64,000 nt of DNA, from contig NZ_CP060496.1 in the NCBI RefSeq assembly GCF_014400405.1, positions 2,790,001 to 2,854,000 on the forward strand, given 5' to 3'. A program made the translations under genes and the position numbers. Positions 9,069-18,049 of the stretch are shown here, piece after piece; the first letter of the stretch is position 1, and every line of letters starts with the position of its first letter. The DNA comes from Brachybacterium sp. Z12. GTDB lineage: Bacteria; Actinomycetota; Actinomycetes; Actinomycetales; Dermabacteraceae. Below the pieces are notes generated by a model. The model ran no database searches. It saw nothing but the letters and a program-made list of their open reading frames with translations, and had not been told where the DNA came from.

Positions 9069-9434
9069 TCAGCCCCAGCCGAGCTCGTGGAGCCGCTCGT
9101 CGCTGATGCCGAACAGGTGACCGATCTCGTGCAGCACCGTCACCGCGATCTCCTCCACCAGGTGCTCACGCGAGACGGCATGGCGCTGCAGTGGGCCGCG
9201 GAACACGAAGATCCGGTCGGGCTGCGCGTAGCCGTCGAACACGCTGCGCTGATCCAGCGGGATCCCCTCGTACAGGCCCAGCAGCTCGGCGCCGTCGGCC
9301 TGCTCCGGCAGCGGCTCCTCCTCGATCAGGATCGCGACGTTCGCCTGCGCGATCGCACGGGCGACCTCGTCGGGCAGCGAGTCCAGCGCGTCATCGACCG
9401 CCTCCTCGAACTCCTCACGACTGATCCGGATCAT
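9069..9434 (-). CDS. Metallopeptidase family protein, zincin-like (PF06262 type)
   Basis: A 121-residue small zincin-like protein. The zinc-binding motif HEIGHLFGISDERL (HExxH with a downstream acidic residue) is close to the C-terminus, as in the PF06262 family. The N-terminus MIRISREEFEEAVDDALDSL and VFRGPL also fit. I start at the ATG at 9434; the frame stays open upstream but the sequence there has no family character. The true substrate of the family is not established. It stands alone next to the hairpin repeat array and points toward it. Confidence 0.88.
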   Translation of the reverse strand: MIRISREEFEEAVDDALDSLPDEVARAIAQANVAILIEEEPLPEQADGAELLGLYEGIPLDQRSVFDGYAQPDRIFVFRGPLQRHAVSREHLVEEIAVTVLHEIGHLFGISDERLHELGWG

Positions 9435-9649
9435 GCAGCCATAGAACCACGCCCACCACAGGAACGGGGCACCCGGCCCCGCGGCGTCCGAGCGGGCGGC
9501 GGGGCGCCCGGCCCTGTGGGTGCCCGAGCGGGCACAGCACCGCGGCGAGGGGGCAGTCGTATGTCGGATGCGACGCATCGGTGGCGTTGAGGGAGGCGTC
9601 GGCCGCGTCAGATGGGTATGCTCTGCCTCGGGCAGTTCTGCTGCCCAGG

Positions 9650-9722
<73 letters not shown>

Positions 9723-9864
9723 CGCATCACGGTGCGGCGGAGACGCCTGCATCGGAGGCCACGGAGTGCGAGGCGGCTCACAGCCTGTTTGGTCGAGAGC
9801 CACCTGAAGTTCCGGTAGAGTTATCCACGTTGAAGCGAGCGGGAGTAGCGCGGAGACAACGTAA

Positions 9865-9938
9865 GGCCCTGTAGCTCAGTTGGTTAGAGTGCCGCCCTGT
9901 CACGGCGGAGGTCGCCGGTTCAAGCCCGGTCAGGGTCG
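9865..9938 (+). tRNA. tRNA-Asp (GTC)
   Basis: A 74-nt cloverleaf. The acceptor stem is GGCCCTG/CAGGGTC, the D-loop has AGCTCAGTTGGTTAGAG, and the anticodon stem CCGCC/GGCGG encloses CTGTCAC, giving anticodon GTC at 9899-9901. The T-arm is CCGGTTCAAGCCCGG. Confidence 0.95.
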
Positions 9939-10012
9939 CCCTTGAGAGAAGGCCTCGGAGCATGGTTCCGGGGCCTTTTCCGTTGCCGCGGCTCGCCCCC
10001 TACCCTCGAGGG

Positions 10013-11036
10013 ATGAGCACCACACTTCGCAACCACCGCATCCGCCTGGCCGCCCGCCCCCAGGGCGAGCCCGTCGCCGAGGACTTCACGCACGACGTGG
10101 TCGATGTCCCCTCCCCGAGCCCGGTCAGGTGCTGCTGCGCACCCGCTACCTCTCGCTGGACCCGTATGTGCGCGGCCGCATGAGCGATGCGAAGTCCTAC
10201 GCCGCTCCGATGGAGATCGGGGACGTGATCGTCGGCGGCACCGTCTCCGAGGTGGTCGAATCCGCGGCCGACGGCTTCGCGCCCGGCGACACCGTGCTGT
10301 CCTACGGCGGCTGGCAGGAGTACAGCCTCGAATCAGCCGGGCACCTGCGACTGCTGGACCCGGCCGCAGCGCCGGTGACCACCGCCCTGGGTGTGCTGGG
10401 CATGCCCGGCTTCACCGCCTACGCGGGTCTGCTCGCGATCGGGAAGCCGCAGCCGGGCGAGACCGTCGCGGTCGCTGCGGCCACCGGCCCCGTCGGCTCC
10501 GCCGTGGGCCAGATCGCGAAGATCCACGGCGCCCGCGCGATCGGCATCGCCGGCGGCGAGCAGAAGGTCTCCCGCCTGCGCGCGCTCGGCTTCGATGCGG
10601 CGCTCGACCGCCGGGCCCCGGACCTGGCCGGCCGGCTCGCCGAGGCCGCGCCCGACGGCATCGACGTGTACTTCGAGAACGTGGGCGGCCCGGTCTGGGG
10701 GACGCCGTACTGCCCCAGCTCAACAAGTTCGCGCGGGTACCGGTGTGCGGACTGGCCGCCAACTACAACGCGACCTCGCTGCCCGAGGGCCCCGATCGCA
10801 GCGGGCAGCTCATGGGCTCCGTGCTGGCCAAGAGCCTCACCCTGCGCGGCTTCATCCAGCTCGAGTTCGCGCCCACGATGTTCGAGGACTTCCTGCAGGA
10901 CATGACCGGATGGGTCGCCTCCGGTCAGGTCCAGCACACCGAGGACATCACCAAGGGTCTCGAGCGCGCCCCGGAGGCCTTCGCGGGGATGCTGCGCGGC
11001 GAGAACTTCGGCAAGGCGATCATCCAGGTCTCCTGA
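10013..11036 (+). CDS. NADP-dependent MDR oxidoreductase, CurA/prostaglandin reductase-like (two frameshifts)
   Basis: A zinc-independent medium-chain reductase of about 341 residues that would reduce alpha,beta-unsaturated carbonyls with NADPH. It begins MSTTLRNHRIRLAARPQGEP. The family stretch LSLDPYVRGRM follows, then the nucleotide-binding AAATGPVGSAVGQIAKIHGA and the VYFENVGG motif typical of the leukotriene-B4 dehydrogenase/CurA branch. One-base losses at 10123-10124 (GG) and in the G-run 10697-10701 split it into three frames; adding one base at each restores an uninterrupted protein ending GENFGKAIIQVS. It lies between tRNA-Asp and tRNA-Phe and appears to be a single-gene unit. Confidence 0.85.
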
Positions 11037-11147
11037 CCGGGGCCCCCACCTCAGCCCTCCGCGTGGCGTGCCTTACACCGCGCAGATCCGGTTGGTCGAG
11101 CACCTGCCCTCCCTGGTACTCTGAACCCCGGTCGCTTCGGCGACCAC

Positions 11148-11220
11148 GGCTCTGTAGCTCAGTTGGTAGAGCGTTCGACTGAAAATCGAAAGGTCACCGG
11201 ATCGACGCCGGTCGGAGCCA
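11148..11220 (+). tRNA. tRNA-Phe (GAA)
   Basis: A 73-nt cloverleaf. The acceptor stem is GGCTCTG/CGGAGCC and the anticodon stem TTCGA/TCGAA encloses CTGAAAA, giving anticodon GAA at 11181-11183. The T-arm is ACCGGATCGACGCCGGT. A terminator hairpin follows at once. Confidence 0.95.
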
Positions 11221-11226
11221 CCACCA

Positions 11227-11257
11227 CGAAGCCCCCTGGATCACCCAGGGGGCTTCG
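11227..11257 (+). terminator. Terminator hairpin after tRNA-Phe
   Basis: A perfect 13-bp stem CGAAGCCCCCTGG with its complement around an ATCAC loop, directly behind the tRNA. Two decayed copies of the right half follow (see the neighbouring repeat). Confidence 0.8.
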
Positions 11258-11330
11258 TCGTGTTCCCCTGGATCGCCCAGGGCGCTTCGTCACCCCACCC
11301 GCGCCCCTGGATTGCCCATGGGCTTCGTCC
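11232..11330 (+). repeat. Three tandem copies of a CCCCTGGAT...GGGCTTCGTC unit
   Basis: The unit CCCCTGGATCRCCCAGGG followed by GCTTCGTC occurs three times: about 11233-11259 (within the terminator), 11266-11290 and 11304-11329. The third copy has TTGCCCATGGG. The spacing is about 35-38 bases. This looks like duplication of a terminator half. Confidence 0.7.
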
Positions 11331-11382
11331 TGCCCCCACGACCTCGAGCAACCTCGAGTAGATACGCCCTATACTTAGCTCC

Positions 11383-11843
11383 ATGACGAACCTAGATACC
11401 GCTGCCGAAAGCGAGCCTCTCTGGCCGGCGACCTGGGCCCGCGCCCTGCTGCCCAGCGCGATCCTCGACTGCGTGGAGGACGCGCCGCTGCACGGCTATG
11501 CGATCGGTCAGGCTCTCGGCGCCCGCGGCTTCGGGGTCCCCGGGGCGGCTCGCTGTACCCGGCGCTCGCTCGCCTGGAGGAGTCAGGCTCGATCGTGGCC
11601 GAGTGGGTGCCCGGCCCGTCGGGCCCGGCGCGGCGGCAGTACACGATCACACCCGCGGGCCGGGAACATCTGGCACGGGACCGGACTGCGCTGGGAGCGC
11701 TCACCGCCGCACTCGGCGCCGAGCCTCCGGGCGACCGCAGCCCTCGCGCCGCCGCGGCCCCGGAGATCCGCGCAGCCCTCAGCCACGTGACCCCCACCCA
11801 CGATGCAGCGATCATGGCGGAAGGAGCGACCGGTGACCTCTGA
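11383..11843 (+). CDS. PadR family transcriptional regulator (one frameshift)
   Basis: A winged-helix repressor of the PadR type, about 153 residues. The HTH region has LPSAILDCVEDAPLHGYAIG and, after a one-base loss in the G-run 11542-11545, GSLYPALARLEESGSIVAEW and then PARRQYTITPAGREHL, which is the PadR wing. The stop codon lies inside the start of the next gene (GTGACCTCTGA, 11833-11843), so the two are translationally coupled and the regulator probably controls the membrane protein. PadR proteins usually repress neighbouring membrane or transporter genes and release DNA on ligand binding. Confidence 0.85.
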
Positions 11844-12759
11844 CGACCTCTCCCCCACCGCAGCAGACGGCCCCGCCGGCCCCGAGCTGGACCAGGTGCG
11901 GCACGCTTTCCTCACCGCCCGCGGAGACCAGGACGACCCGCGCTGGGCGGAGACCGCGCTCGTGGCCCTGGTGTTCGCCGATGTGCGGATCGACGCGGCA
12001 GAGGCATGCCTCATCGAAGCGGCGGGCCTGGTCCAGCAGTCCCAGGAGAGTCCCGAGCAGCTGTACGGGCCGGCCCGGGAGTGGGCGGCCGAGCAGGTGG
12101 AGTCCCTGCGCGGTGACGGTCAGGAGGTGTTCGAGGACCCGCTGCGGTTCGACCTGCGCGAGAGCGTGCTGACCGTGCTCGGCCTCGCCGCCGGCCTCAG
12201 CGCGCTGTTCGTCGCCAGCGACCTGCTCTGGCTGCTGCTCGGCTCCGGATCGGCGAAGGGGCTCACCGCCGGGCTCGCCCTGGCGCCACTGCTGCTGTCG
12301 GCCGTGCTCGTCGCCTTGATCCGCGTCTACAGCTGGTCCTCACGCCGCTTCGCCTTCCCCGTCATGGTCCTGTGGTGCGCGCTGCTCCTCGCGGTCTGCT
12401 CCGGCGGGACGGCCGCGGTGATCGTGCCGCTAGGGCAGACGGAGCTCCTGGGCAGCCGCTGGTGGATGATCGCGCTCGTCGGTGTGTACGGGCTGGCCGC
12501 GTACCTCGTCGCGACGGTGTGGCCCCCCCGTCCCGCCGCGCCGCGGCCGCTGACAGTCCCGGAGGTGCTCGCCGGCGGAGACGTCGGCGACCAGGAGTGG
12601 CTCGAGCGGGCGCGTGCGGTGCTGCGGGAGCGGGGCGATCTGCCCGAGAAGCGGATCTCGGCCGTGCTGCGGGAGGCGCAGGATCATGCCGCCGATCGTG
12701 ACGCGCGCCTGCTCGAGGAGTTCTCCTCCCCGAGGAGTACGCCGGCTCCCTCCCCGTGA
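11833..12759 (+). CDS. Membrane protein coupled to a PadR regulator
   Basis: A 308-residue protein I cannot assign to a named family. The first 100 residues are soluble and acidic, and five to six hydrophobic segments follow between about residues 110 and 235 (for example VLTVLGLAAGLSALFVA and MIALVGVYGLAAYLVATVW). The tail of about 70 residues is charged and helical. I choose the GTG at 11833, which overlaps the end of the PadR gene; an ATG at 11803 would lie deeper in that gene. Soluble-membrane layout plus PadR coupling resembles the DUF1700/DUF1129-like partners of PadR regulators, but that is inference from context only. Confidence 0.7.
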   Translation: MTSDDLSPTAADGPAGPELDQVRHAFLTARGDQDDPRWAETALVALVFADVRIDAAEACLIEAAGLVQQSQESPEQLYGPAREWAAEQVESLRGDGQEVFEDPLRFDLRESVLTVLGLAAGLSALFVASDLLWLLLGSGSAKGLTAGLALAPLLLSAVLVALIRVYSWSSRRFAFPVMVLWCALLLAVCSGGTAAVIVPLGQTELLGSRWWMIALVGVYGLAAYLVATVWPPRPAAPRPLTVPEVLAGGDVGDQEWLERARAVLRERGDLPEKRISAVLREAQDHAADRDARLLEEFSSPRSTPAPSP

Positions 12760-12781
12760 CCCGCGGGTGAAGCCCCGCCGG

Positions 12782-12970
12782 ATGACTCTGCTCTACGGCG
12801 CCGTCGCCGTGGGCTGGGCGGCGACGGGCTGTCTCGTCGGCGCGGAGGACGGCTGGGAGCCGGGTTGGCGCCTGGGGCTGTTCGCGGTGCTCGTCGTGCT
12901 CTGCCTGTGGAGCGCCTGGATGCATGCCCGCGACTGGAGGGCCGCCGCGCGCCTCGCAGCCGAGGAGTGA
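12782..12970 (+). CDS. Small two-segment membrane protein, unknown function
   Basis: A 62-residue protein with two hydrophobic segments (LLYGAVAVGWAATGCLV and LGLFAVLVVLCLWSAWM) and a basic/acidic C-terminus. A GTG at 12767 is an alternative start. It is 22 bases behind the PadR-coupled membrane protein and on the same strand, so it is probably in the same operon. Nothing in it reveals a function. Confidence 0.6.
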   Translation: MTLLYGAVAVGWAATGCLVGAEDGWEPGWRLGLFAVLVVLCLWSAWMHARDWRAAARLAAEE

Positions 12971-13082
12971 CGCGGACGCTCCTTGTTCGGCGTTCCGCCC
13001 CTGCCCGCACGACCGCGCGCCGTAGGGTGAGGGGGATCACGCACCCGGCATGTTCCGGGACCCGACCCTGTGGAGGACGACG

Positions 13083-14755
13083 ATGTCTGCCGAGAACCCG
13101 GATCTTCAGATCGCCCAGGCGGCGACCCTGCGCCCCATCACGGAGATCGCAGAGAAGGCCGGGGTGCCTGCCGAGGCTCTGGTCCCCTACGGCTCCTACA
13201 AGGCCAAGGTCGACGTGCGCAGGATGACGCCGACGGGGCGGACCGGGAAGCTCGTGCTGGTCTCGGCCATGTCCCCCACCCCTGCCGGCGAGGGGAAGTC
13301 GACCACCACGGTGGGCCTCGCCGATGCGTTCTCCTCCAGGGCCACCGCACGATGGTCGCGCTGCGCGAGCCGGCGCTGGGTCCGATCATGGGCATCAAGG
13401 GCGGTGCGACCGGCGGCGGTCACGCGCAGGTGGTGCCGATGGAGGACATCAACCTCCACTTCACCGGCGACTTCCACGCCATCCAGATCGCCAACAACAC
13501 CCTCGCCGCCCTCGTGGACAACCACATCCATCAGGGCAACGCCCTGGGCATCGACCCCCGCCGCATCCAGTGGAAGCGGGTGGTGGACGTCAACGACCGC
13601 GCCCTGCGCAAGATCACCATCGGTCTCGGTGGCCCCACTCAGGGCGTGCCCCGCGAGGACGGCTTCGACATCGTCGTCGCCTCCGAGATCATGGCCGTGC
13701 TGTGCCTGGCCACCGACCTGCACGACCTCGAGGAGCGCATCGGCCGCATCGTCGTGGGGTTCACCTACGACCGCGAACCCGTGAGCGTCGCCGATCTGCA
13801 GGTGGGCGGCGCGATCACCATGCTGCTCAAGGACGCCCTGCTGCCGAACCTGGTCCAGACCCTCGGCGGCACTCCGGCGCTGGTCCATGGCGGTCCCTTC
13901 GCGAACATCGCCCACGGCTGCAACTCGCTCGCCGCGACCCAGCTCGCGCTCTCGCTCGCGGACATCACCGTCACCGAGGCCGGCTTCGGCTCGGACCTCG
14001 GAGCGGAGAAGTTCCTGGACATCAAGGCGCGGCTCGGCGGGCTCTCCCCTGATGCCGGCGTGGTGGTCGCGACGGTGCGTGCGCTGAAGATGCACGGCGG
14101 GGTGGCCAAGGACGTTCTCGCAGAGGAGGACGTCGACTCCGCCCTCGCCGGCACGGCGAACCTCGCCCGCCACGTGCAGAACATGCGGAAGTTCGGGATC
14201 GAGCCGGTGATCGCGCTGAACCGCTTCCCCACCGACACCGAGGCGGAGCTCGAGGCTGTGCTGGGCTGGGCGAAGGAGCAGGGCTTCCGCGCCGCGCTCT
14301 CGGAGGTCTGGGCGAAGGGCGGCGAGGGAGGCCGGGCGGTGGCCGAGCAGGTGCTCGCTGCGATCGAGGAGGACGCACCCGATTTCCACCACCTCTACGA
14401 TCCGGCTGACGGGATCGAGGCATCACTGCGCACCCTGGCGCAGGAGATCTACGGAGCCGACGACGTGGTCTTCGAGGACCGCGCCCCCGCGCAGCTGCGG
14501 ATGCTGAAGCGCAACGGCTGGGACACCCTGCCGGTGTGCGTGGCCAAGACGCAGTACTCCTTCTCCGACGATCCCAAGGCACTGGGCGCCCCGACCGGGC
14601 ACCTGCTGCACGTGCGTGACCTGGTGCCGAAGATCGGTGCGGGCTTCGTGGTCGCGCTGACCGGCGCGATCATGACGATGCCGGGCCTGCCGAAGGAACC
14701 GGCGGCCCTGCGCATGGGCGTCACCGAGACCGGGGAGTCGATCGGCCTGTTCTGA
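13083..14755 (+). CDS. fhs: Formate--tetrahydrofolate ligase (one frameshift)
   Basis: ATP-dependent enzyme that joins formate to tetrahydrofolate to give 10-formyl-THF for one-carbon metabolism. It starts at the ATG at 13083 and is about 558 residues, the normal size. The ATP-binding loop is [18 protein letters not shown]. The frame breaks near 13335; reading on gives [16 protein letters not shown] and [18 protein letters not shown], both diagnostic. The C-terminus [10 protein letters not shown]-like stretch ([19 protein letters not shown]) is intact. The break sits between the P-loop and the substrate region, so the conceptual protein is complete once repaired. It converges with the Mrp operon with only 27 bases between. 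Confidence 0.93.
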
Positions 14756-14782
14756 GCCGGGGCCGGGGCGCGGCGGCGCGGG

Positions 14783-15372
14783 TCACTGCCGCGAGTCGCG
14801 CTCGGCGACCTTCTCGGCCTCGAGCTCGGTCTCGTCGTCGAGGTCGATGTCGATGACCTCCTCGTCCTCGACGTCGTCGGCGCGTTCCTCAGGCTCCACC
14901 CAGTTGGTGTCCGTGAGCGGCTCGACGGTCTCGGTGACCACGTTCTCGGGGAAGCGATCATGGGAGCCGTCGGCCATCCCGCGGTGGTCGTCGCCCTCCT
15001 CGTCGATGAAGCCGTCCTCGTCATCGTCGTCGTCACCGGCATCCGCCAGGCGAGGGCTGAGCTCGTCGAAGGCGTAGTCGCCGCCGCGCACGAAGCCGCG
15101 GCGGAAAGCGGCGCGGCCCACCATCACGCTGGAGACCGGCACGGTCAGCATCTGCGCGAGCAGGACCACGAGCAGGAACGCAGCGAGGGACCACGAGCGC
15201 GAGACCAGGGAAGCTCCGGCGAAGACCAGGATCAGGCCCAGCACCTGCGGCTGGATGCCGCGTGGATGCGCATCAGCACGCCGTCGAAGCGGTTGAGGCC
15301 GATCGCGGAGACCAGTCCCAGCAGCAGTCCGCCGCCGATCAGGACGGCGGCGATGATCTCGATGACCGTCAT
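14783..15372 (-). CDS. mnhG: Mrp Na+/H+ antiporter subunit G with a long acidic tail (one frameshift)
   Basis: The smallest-core Mrp subunit. The conserved part is about 100 residues: MTVIEIIAAVLIGGGLLLGL, then SAIGLNRFDGVLMRIHA, a one-base loss near 15259, then GIQPQVLGLILVFAG and a third membrane segment. It starts at the ATG at 15372 and overlaps the end of mnhF by four bases. After the conserved core it continues for about 95 residues of mostly Asp/Glu (DDDDDEDGFIDEEGDD and EDEEVIDIDLDDE), which is not part of the normal family. It is the last gene of the operon. Confidence 0.88.
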
Positions 15373-15935
15373 CGCTCCTCCTCCGTCCATCCGTCGTCCT
15401 GCGGGGGCCGGGGCTCATCCTCGAAGCCTCGCCAGCCGGGCTGCGCTCCGAAGCTGTCCTCGTCCTCGTTCTCCATCGGTTCCCCGGGGTGGGCCGGGTC
15501 CGAGAGGGGGTCTTCCTCGTCCAGGAGGTCGTGCTCCTCCTCGAACAGGACGCTGTTGCGCGGTTCGTCGTCCCAGCTGTCGCCGTCGGAGGGATCGGGG
15601 TGGATCGCCTCGTGGGGGCCGGTATCCGTGCGCGGCTCGACAGGGTGGGAGCTCCGACGGGTCTGGAGCGGCTCCTCCCGGGCCACGAAGCGCGCGAAGG
15701 TCACCGTGCCGATGAATGCCATGCCCGTCAGGCTCAGCATCGCGGGCCCCGCCCACGCGGCCTGGGAATCGGCGACGTAGAGGGCCATGCCCATGATCAC
15801 CAGCGTGACCAGCGAGTCGCTGGAGATGGCGCGGTCGAGGATGGTGGGACCGACGATCATGCGGTAGACGACGCCCAGCGCCGCCACCGCGAGCACGGCA
15901 CCGTAGATGACCAGGAGGAGCTCGAAGGCGCTCAT
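15369..15935 (-). CDS. mnhF: Mrp Na+/H+ antiporter subunit F with a long acidic tail
   Basis: A 188-residue subunit F of the Mrp antiporter, intact. The core, about 88 residues with three membrane segments, includes RMIVGPTILDRAISSD, the family signature. The remaining 100 residues are a Pro/Asp/Glu-rich, probably disordered cytoplasmic tail (FEEEHDLLDEEDPL, MENEDEDSF). Normal MnhF/MrpF is about 90 residues. Four-base overlaps join it to mnhE upstream and mnhG downstream, so it is translationally coupled within the operon. Confidence 0.92.
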   Translation of the reverse strand: MSAFELLLVIYGAVLAVAALGVVYRMIVGPTILDRAISSDSLVTLVIMGMALYVADSQAAWAGPAMLSLTGMAFIGTVTFARFVAREEPLQTRRSSHPVEPRTDTGPHEAIHPDPSDGDSWDDEPRNSVLFEEEHDLLDEEDPLSDPAHPGEPMENEDEDSFGAQPGWRGFEDEPRPPQDDGWTEEER

Positions 15936-16472
15936 CGCAGACCCGCCTCCTCGAGCACCTCACGGCGCCCGATCGCCCACAGCAGCCGCTCTTCTTGGGC
16001 GAGGACGGACGCCCGCGCCTTCTCGACCTCTTCGGCGGTGCCCGCATTGAAGGTGTGCAGGAACAGCATGCCGGTGGCGCGCTGCGCCTCGACCACCACG
16101 GATCCCGGGATCAGGGTGCACAGCACACCGGTGAAGGTGAGGAAGAAGTCCGAGCGGGAGGCCATCCGCACGGCGATCACGGAGCTGGGCGGCTGCGGCC
16201 CCCGGACGGACCGAGTAGTAGCCCACCTGGACGGCGGAGATCACCACGTCGAGCAGGAAGCGTGCCGCGAACAGCACGAAGCGCACCGGTCGCAGCGTCA
16301 GCTCATGGCCCGTCGGCGGCATCGGGAACAGCACGAAGACGAGCACGGCCACGACGATGCCGCCCAGCACGTTCTTCAGGTCCACGCCGCCCCACAGCAG
16401 GCACCACAGCGCCACCGCGACCAGGACCCATGCCCAGGAGCGCCGCAGATCGGTGAATCGTCGCAGGGTCAT
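15932..16472 (-). CDS. mnhE: Mrp Na+/H+ antiporter subunit E (one frameshift)
   Basis: Subunit E of the Mrp antiporter, about 180 residues. It starts MTLRRFTDLRRSWAWVLVAV and has the membrane stretch VLGGIVVAVLVFVLFPMP and then DVVISAVQVGYYSVRPG. One extra G in the run at 16199-16203 (plus strand) shifts the frame; removing it gives PQPPSSVIAVRMASRSD and LTLIPG-like TLIPGSVVVE, which are MrpE hallmarks, ending at 15932. Overlaps of four bases with mnhD and mnhF place it in the operon. Confidence 0.9.
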
Positions 16473-18049
16473 TCGTCCACCTCCTGCCCGTTGCCGTCGA
16501 GGCGGTGCCCGGCGTCATCGATCCGGTACTGCAGCTCTTCGGCGGCCTCATCCCCGAGGACCGCGCTGACGTAGGGGGTGCGCTCGAGGATCGAGCTCGC
16601 CGCGTCATCCGCGTACTCCATGATCGGGCCGGCCAGGACCGTGAGGGCCAGGGAGAAGGCGATCATCGCGGCGGTGGCTCCGCCCATCACCTTCGGCAGC
16701 GGCACGTCACGGGAGATGATCTCCTCGCTGGGCTCCTGCCAGAAGGCGCGGTTCCAGATCTTGGCGATCGCGTACAGGGTGAGCAGGCTGGTGATGACGC
16801 TGATGGCGATCAGGATCCAGCCCGAGGTCCGGTCGTACTGGATGCCGGCCTCGATCAGGCCGACCTTGCCGATGAAACCGGAGAACGGCGGGATCCCGGC
16901 GAGGTTCATGGCGGGGATGAAGAACAGCACCGCGATCACCGGGGCGAGCTTCTGCAGGCCGCCGAGCTTGATCAGGTTGGTGGTCCCGCCGCGGTGCTCG
17001 ATCAGCCCGGCGGCGAGGAACAGCGTGGACTGCACGGTGATGTGGTGCGCGACGTAGTAGATCGTCGCGCCCATGCCCAGCTGGGTGCTCATCCCGATGC
17101 CGAACAGCATGTAGCCCATGTGGGAGACGAGGGTGAAGGACAGCACGCGCTTGAGGTCGGTCTGTGCCACCGCGCCGAAGATCCCGATGATCAGGCTCAG
17201 CGCGGCGGCCGCGAGCAGCAGGTTCTGGATCTGGGAGGCCGGGAAGAGCAGAGTCTCCAGGCGGAGGATCGCGTAGATGCCCACCTTCGTCAGCAGGCCC
17301 GCGAACACGGCGGTCACGGGAGCGGGCGCGGTCGGGTAGGAGTCCGGCAGCCAGGCGCTCAGCGGGAAGATCGCCGCCTTGATCCCGAAGGCCACCAGCA
17401 GCATCAGCTCGAGGATCATGCGCACGCCGGGCTCGAGGCCGTCCAGCCTGACCGCCATCTCGGCCAGGTTGACCGTGCCGGTCGCGGCGTACACCGCGGC
17501 GACGGCGGCCAGGAAGATGATCGAGCTCAGCAGGGAGACGATCACATAGGTGGTCGCCGCGCGCACACGGCTGGCGGAGCCGCCGAGGGTGAGCAGCACG
17601 TAGCTCGCGGCGAGCAGCACCTCGAAGCCGACGTAGAGGTTGAACAGGTCGCCGGCGAGGAATGCCATGGACACCCCCGCCATGAGGGCGAGGTAGGTGG
17701 GGTGGTAGATCGCCACCGGGGTGCGTTCGATGTTCTCGCTGACCGTCTGCGCGCTCGAGTAGACCAGCACCGCGAGGGTGACGAAGCTGGAGACGAGCAG
17801 CATCAGCGCGGTCAGGCGGTCCGCGACCAGCACGATGCCCAGCTGCGGGGTCCAGTTGCCGATCTGCAGCACCAGCACGCCCTCGAGCGTGACGTAGTAG
17901 CCGAGCACCATGGCGACCAGGAAGATCGCCGAGAGGGTGAGGATCGCGACCCAGAGCTGGAGCTTGGTGTAGTGGCGCAGCAGCAGGGTGAAGGCGGCTC
18001 CGGCGAGGGGCAGCATCACCGGCAGGGCCAGGAGCAGTTCGATGCTCAT
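16469..18049 (-). CDS. mnhD: Mrp Na+/H+ antiporter subunit D
   Basis: A 526-residue subunit homologous to the proton-pumping membrane subunits of complex I. About 14 hydrophobic segments are seen. The conserved loop ASYVLLTLGG, the lysine-bearing GIKAAIFPLSAWLPDSYPTA, and SFTLVSHMGYMLFGIG identify the Mrp D branch. The frame is intact and starts at an ATG overlapping the end of mnhC by four bases. In the complex it forms one of two candidate ion channels for Na+/H+ exchange across the cytoplasmic membrane. It is one of few large genes in this window with no frameshift. Confidence 0.95.
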   Translation of the reverse strand: MSIELLLALPVMLPLAGAAFTLLLRHYTKLQLWVAILTLSAIFLVAMVLGYYVTLEGVLVLQIGNWTPQLGIVLVADRLTALMLLVSSFVTLAVLVYSSAQTVSENIERTPVAIYHPTYLALMAGVSMAFLAGDLFNLYVGFEVLLAASYVLLTLGGSASRVRAATTYVIVSLLSSIIFLAAVAAVYAATGTVNLAEMAVRLDGLEPGVRMILELMLLVAFGIKAAIFPLSAWLPDSYPTAPAPVTAVFAGLLTKVGIYAILRLETLLFPASQIQNLLLAAAALSLIIGIFGAVAQTDLKRVLSFTLVSHMGYMLFGIGMSTQLGMGATIYYVAHHITVQSTLFLAAGLIEHRGGTTNLIKLGGLQKLAPVIAVLFFIPAMNLAGIPPFSGFIGKVGLIEAGIQYDRTSGWILIAISVITSLLTLYAIAKIWNRAFWQEPSEEIISRDVPLPKVMGGATAAMIAFSLALTVLAGPIMEYADDAASSILERTPYVSAVLGDEAAEELQYRIDDAGHRLDGNGQEVDE

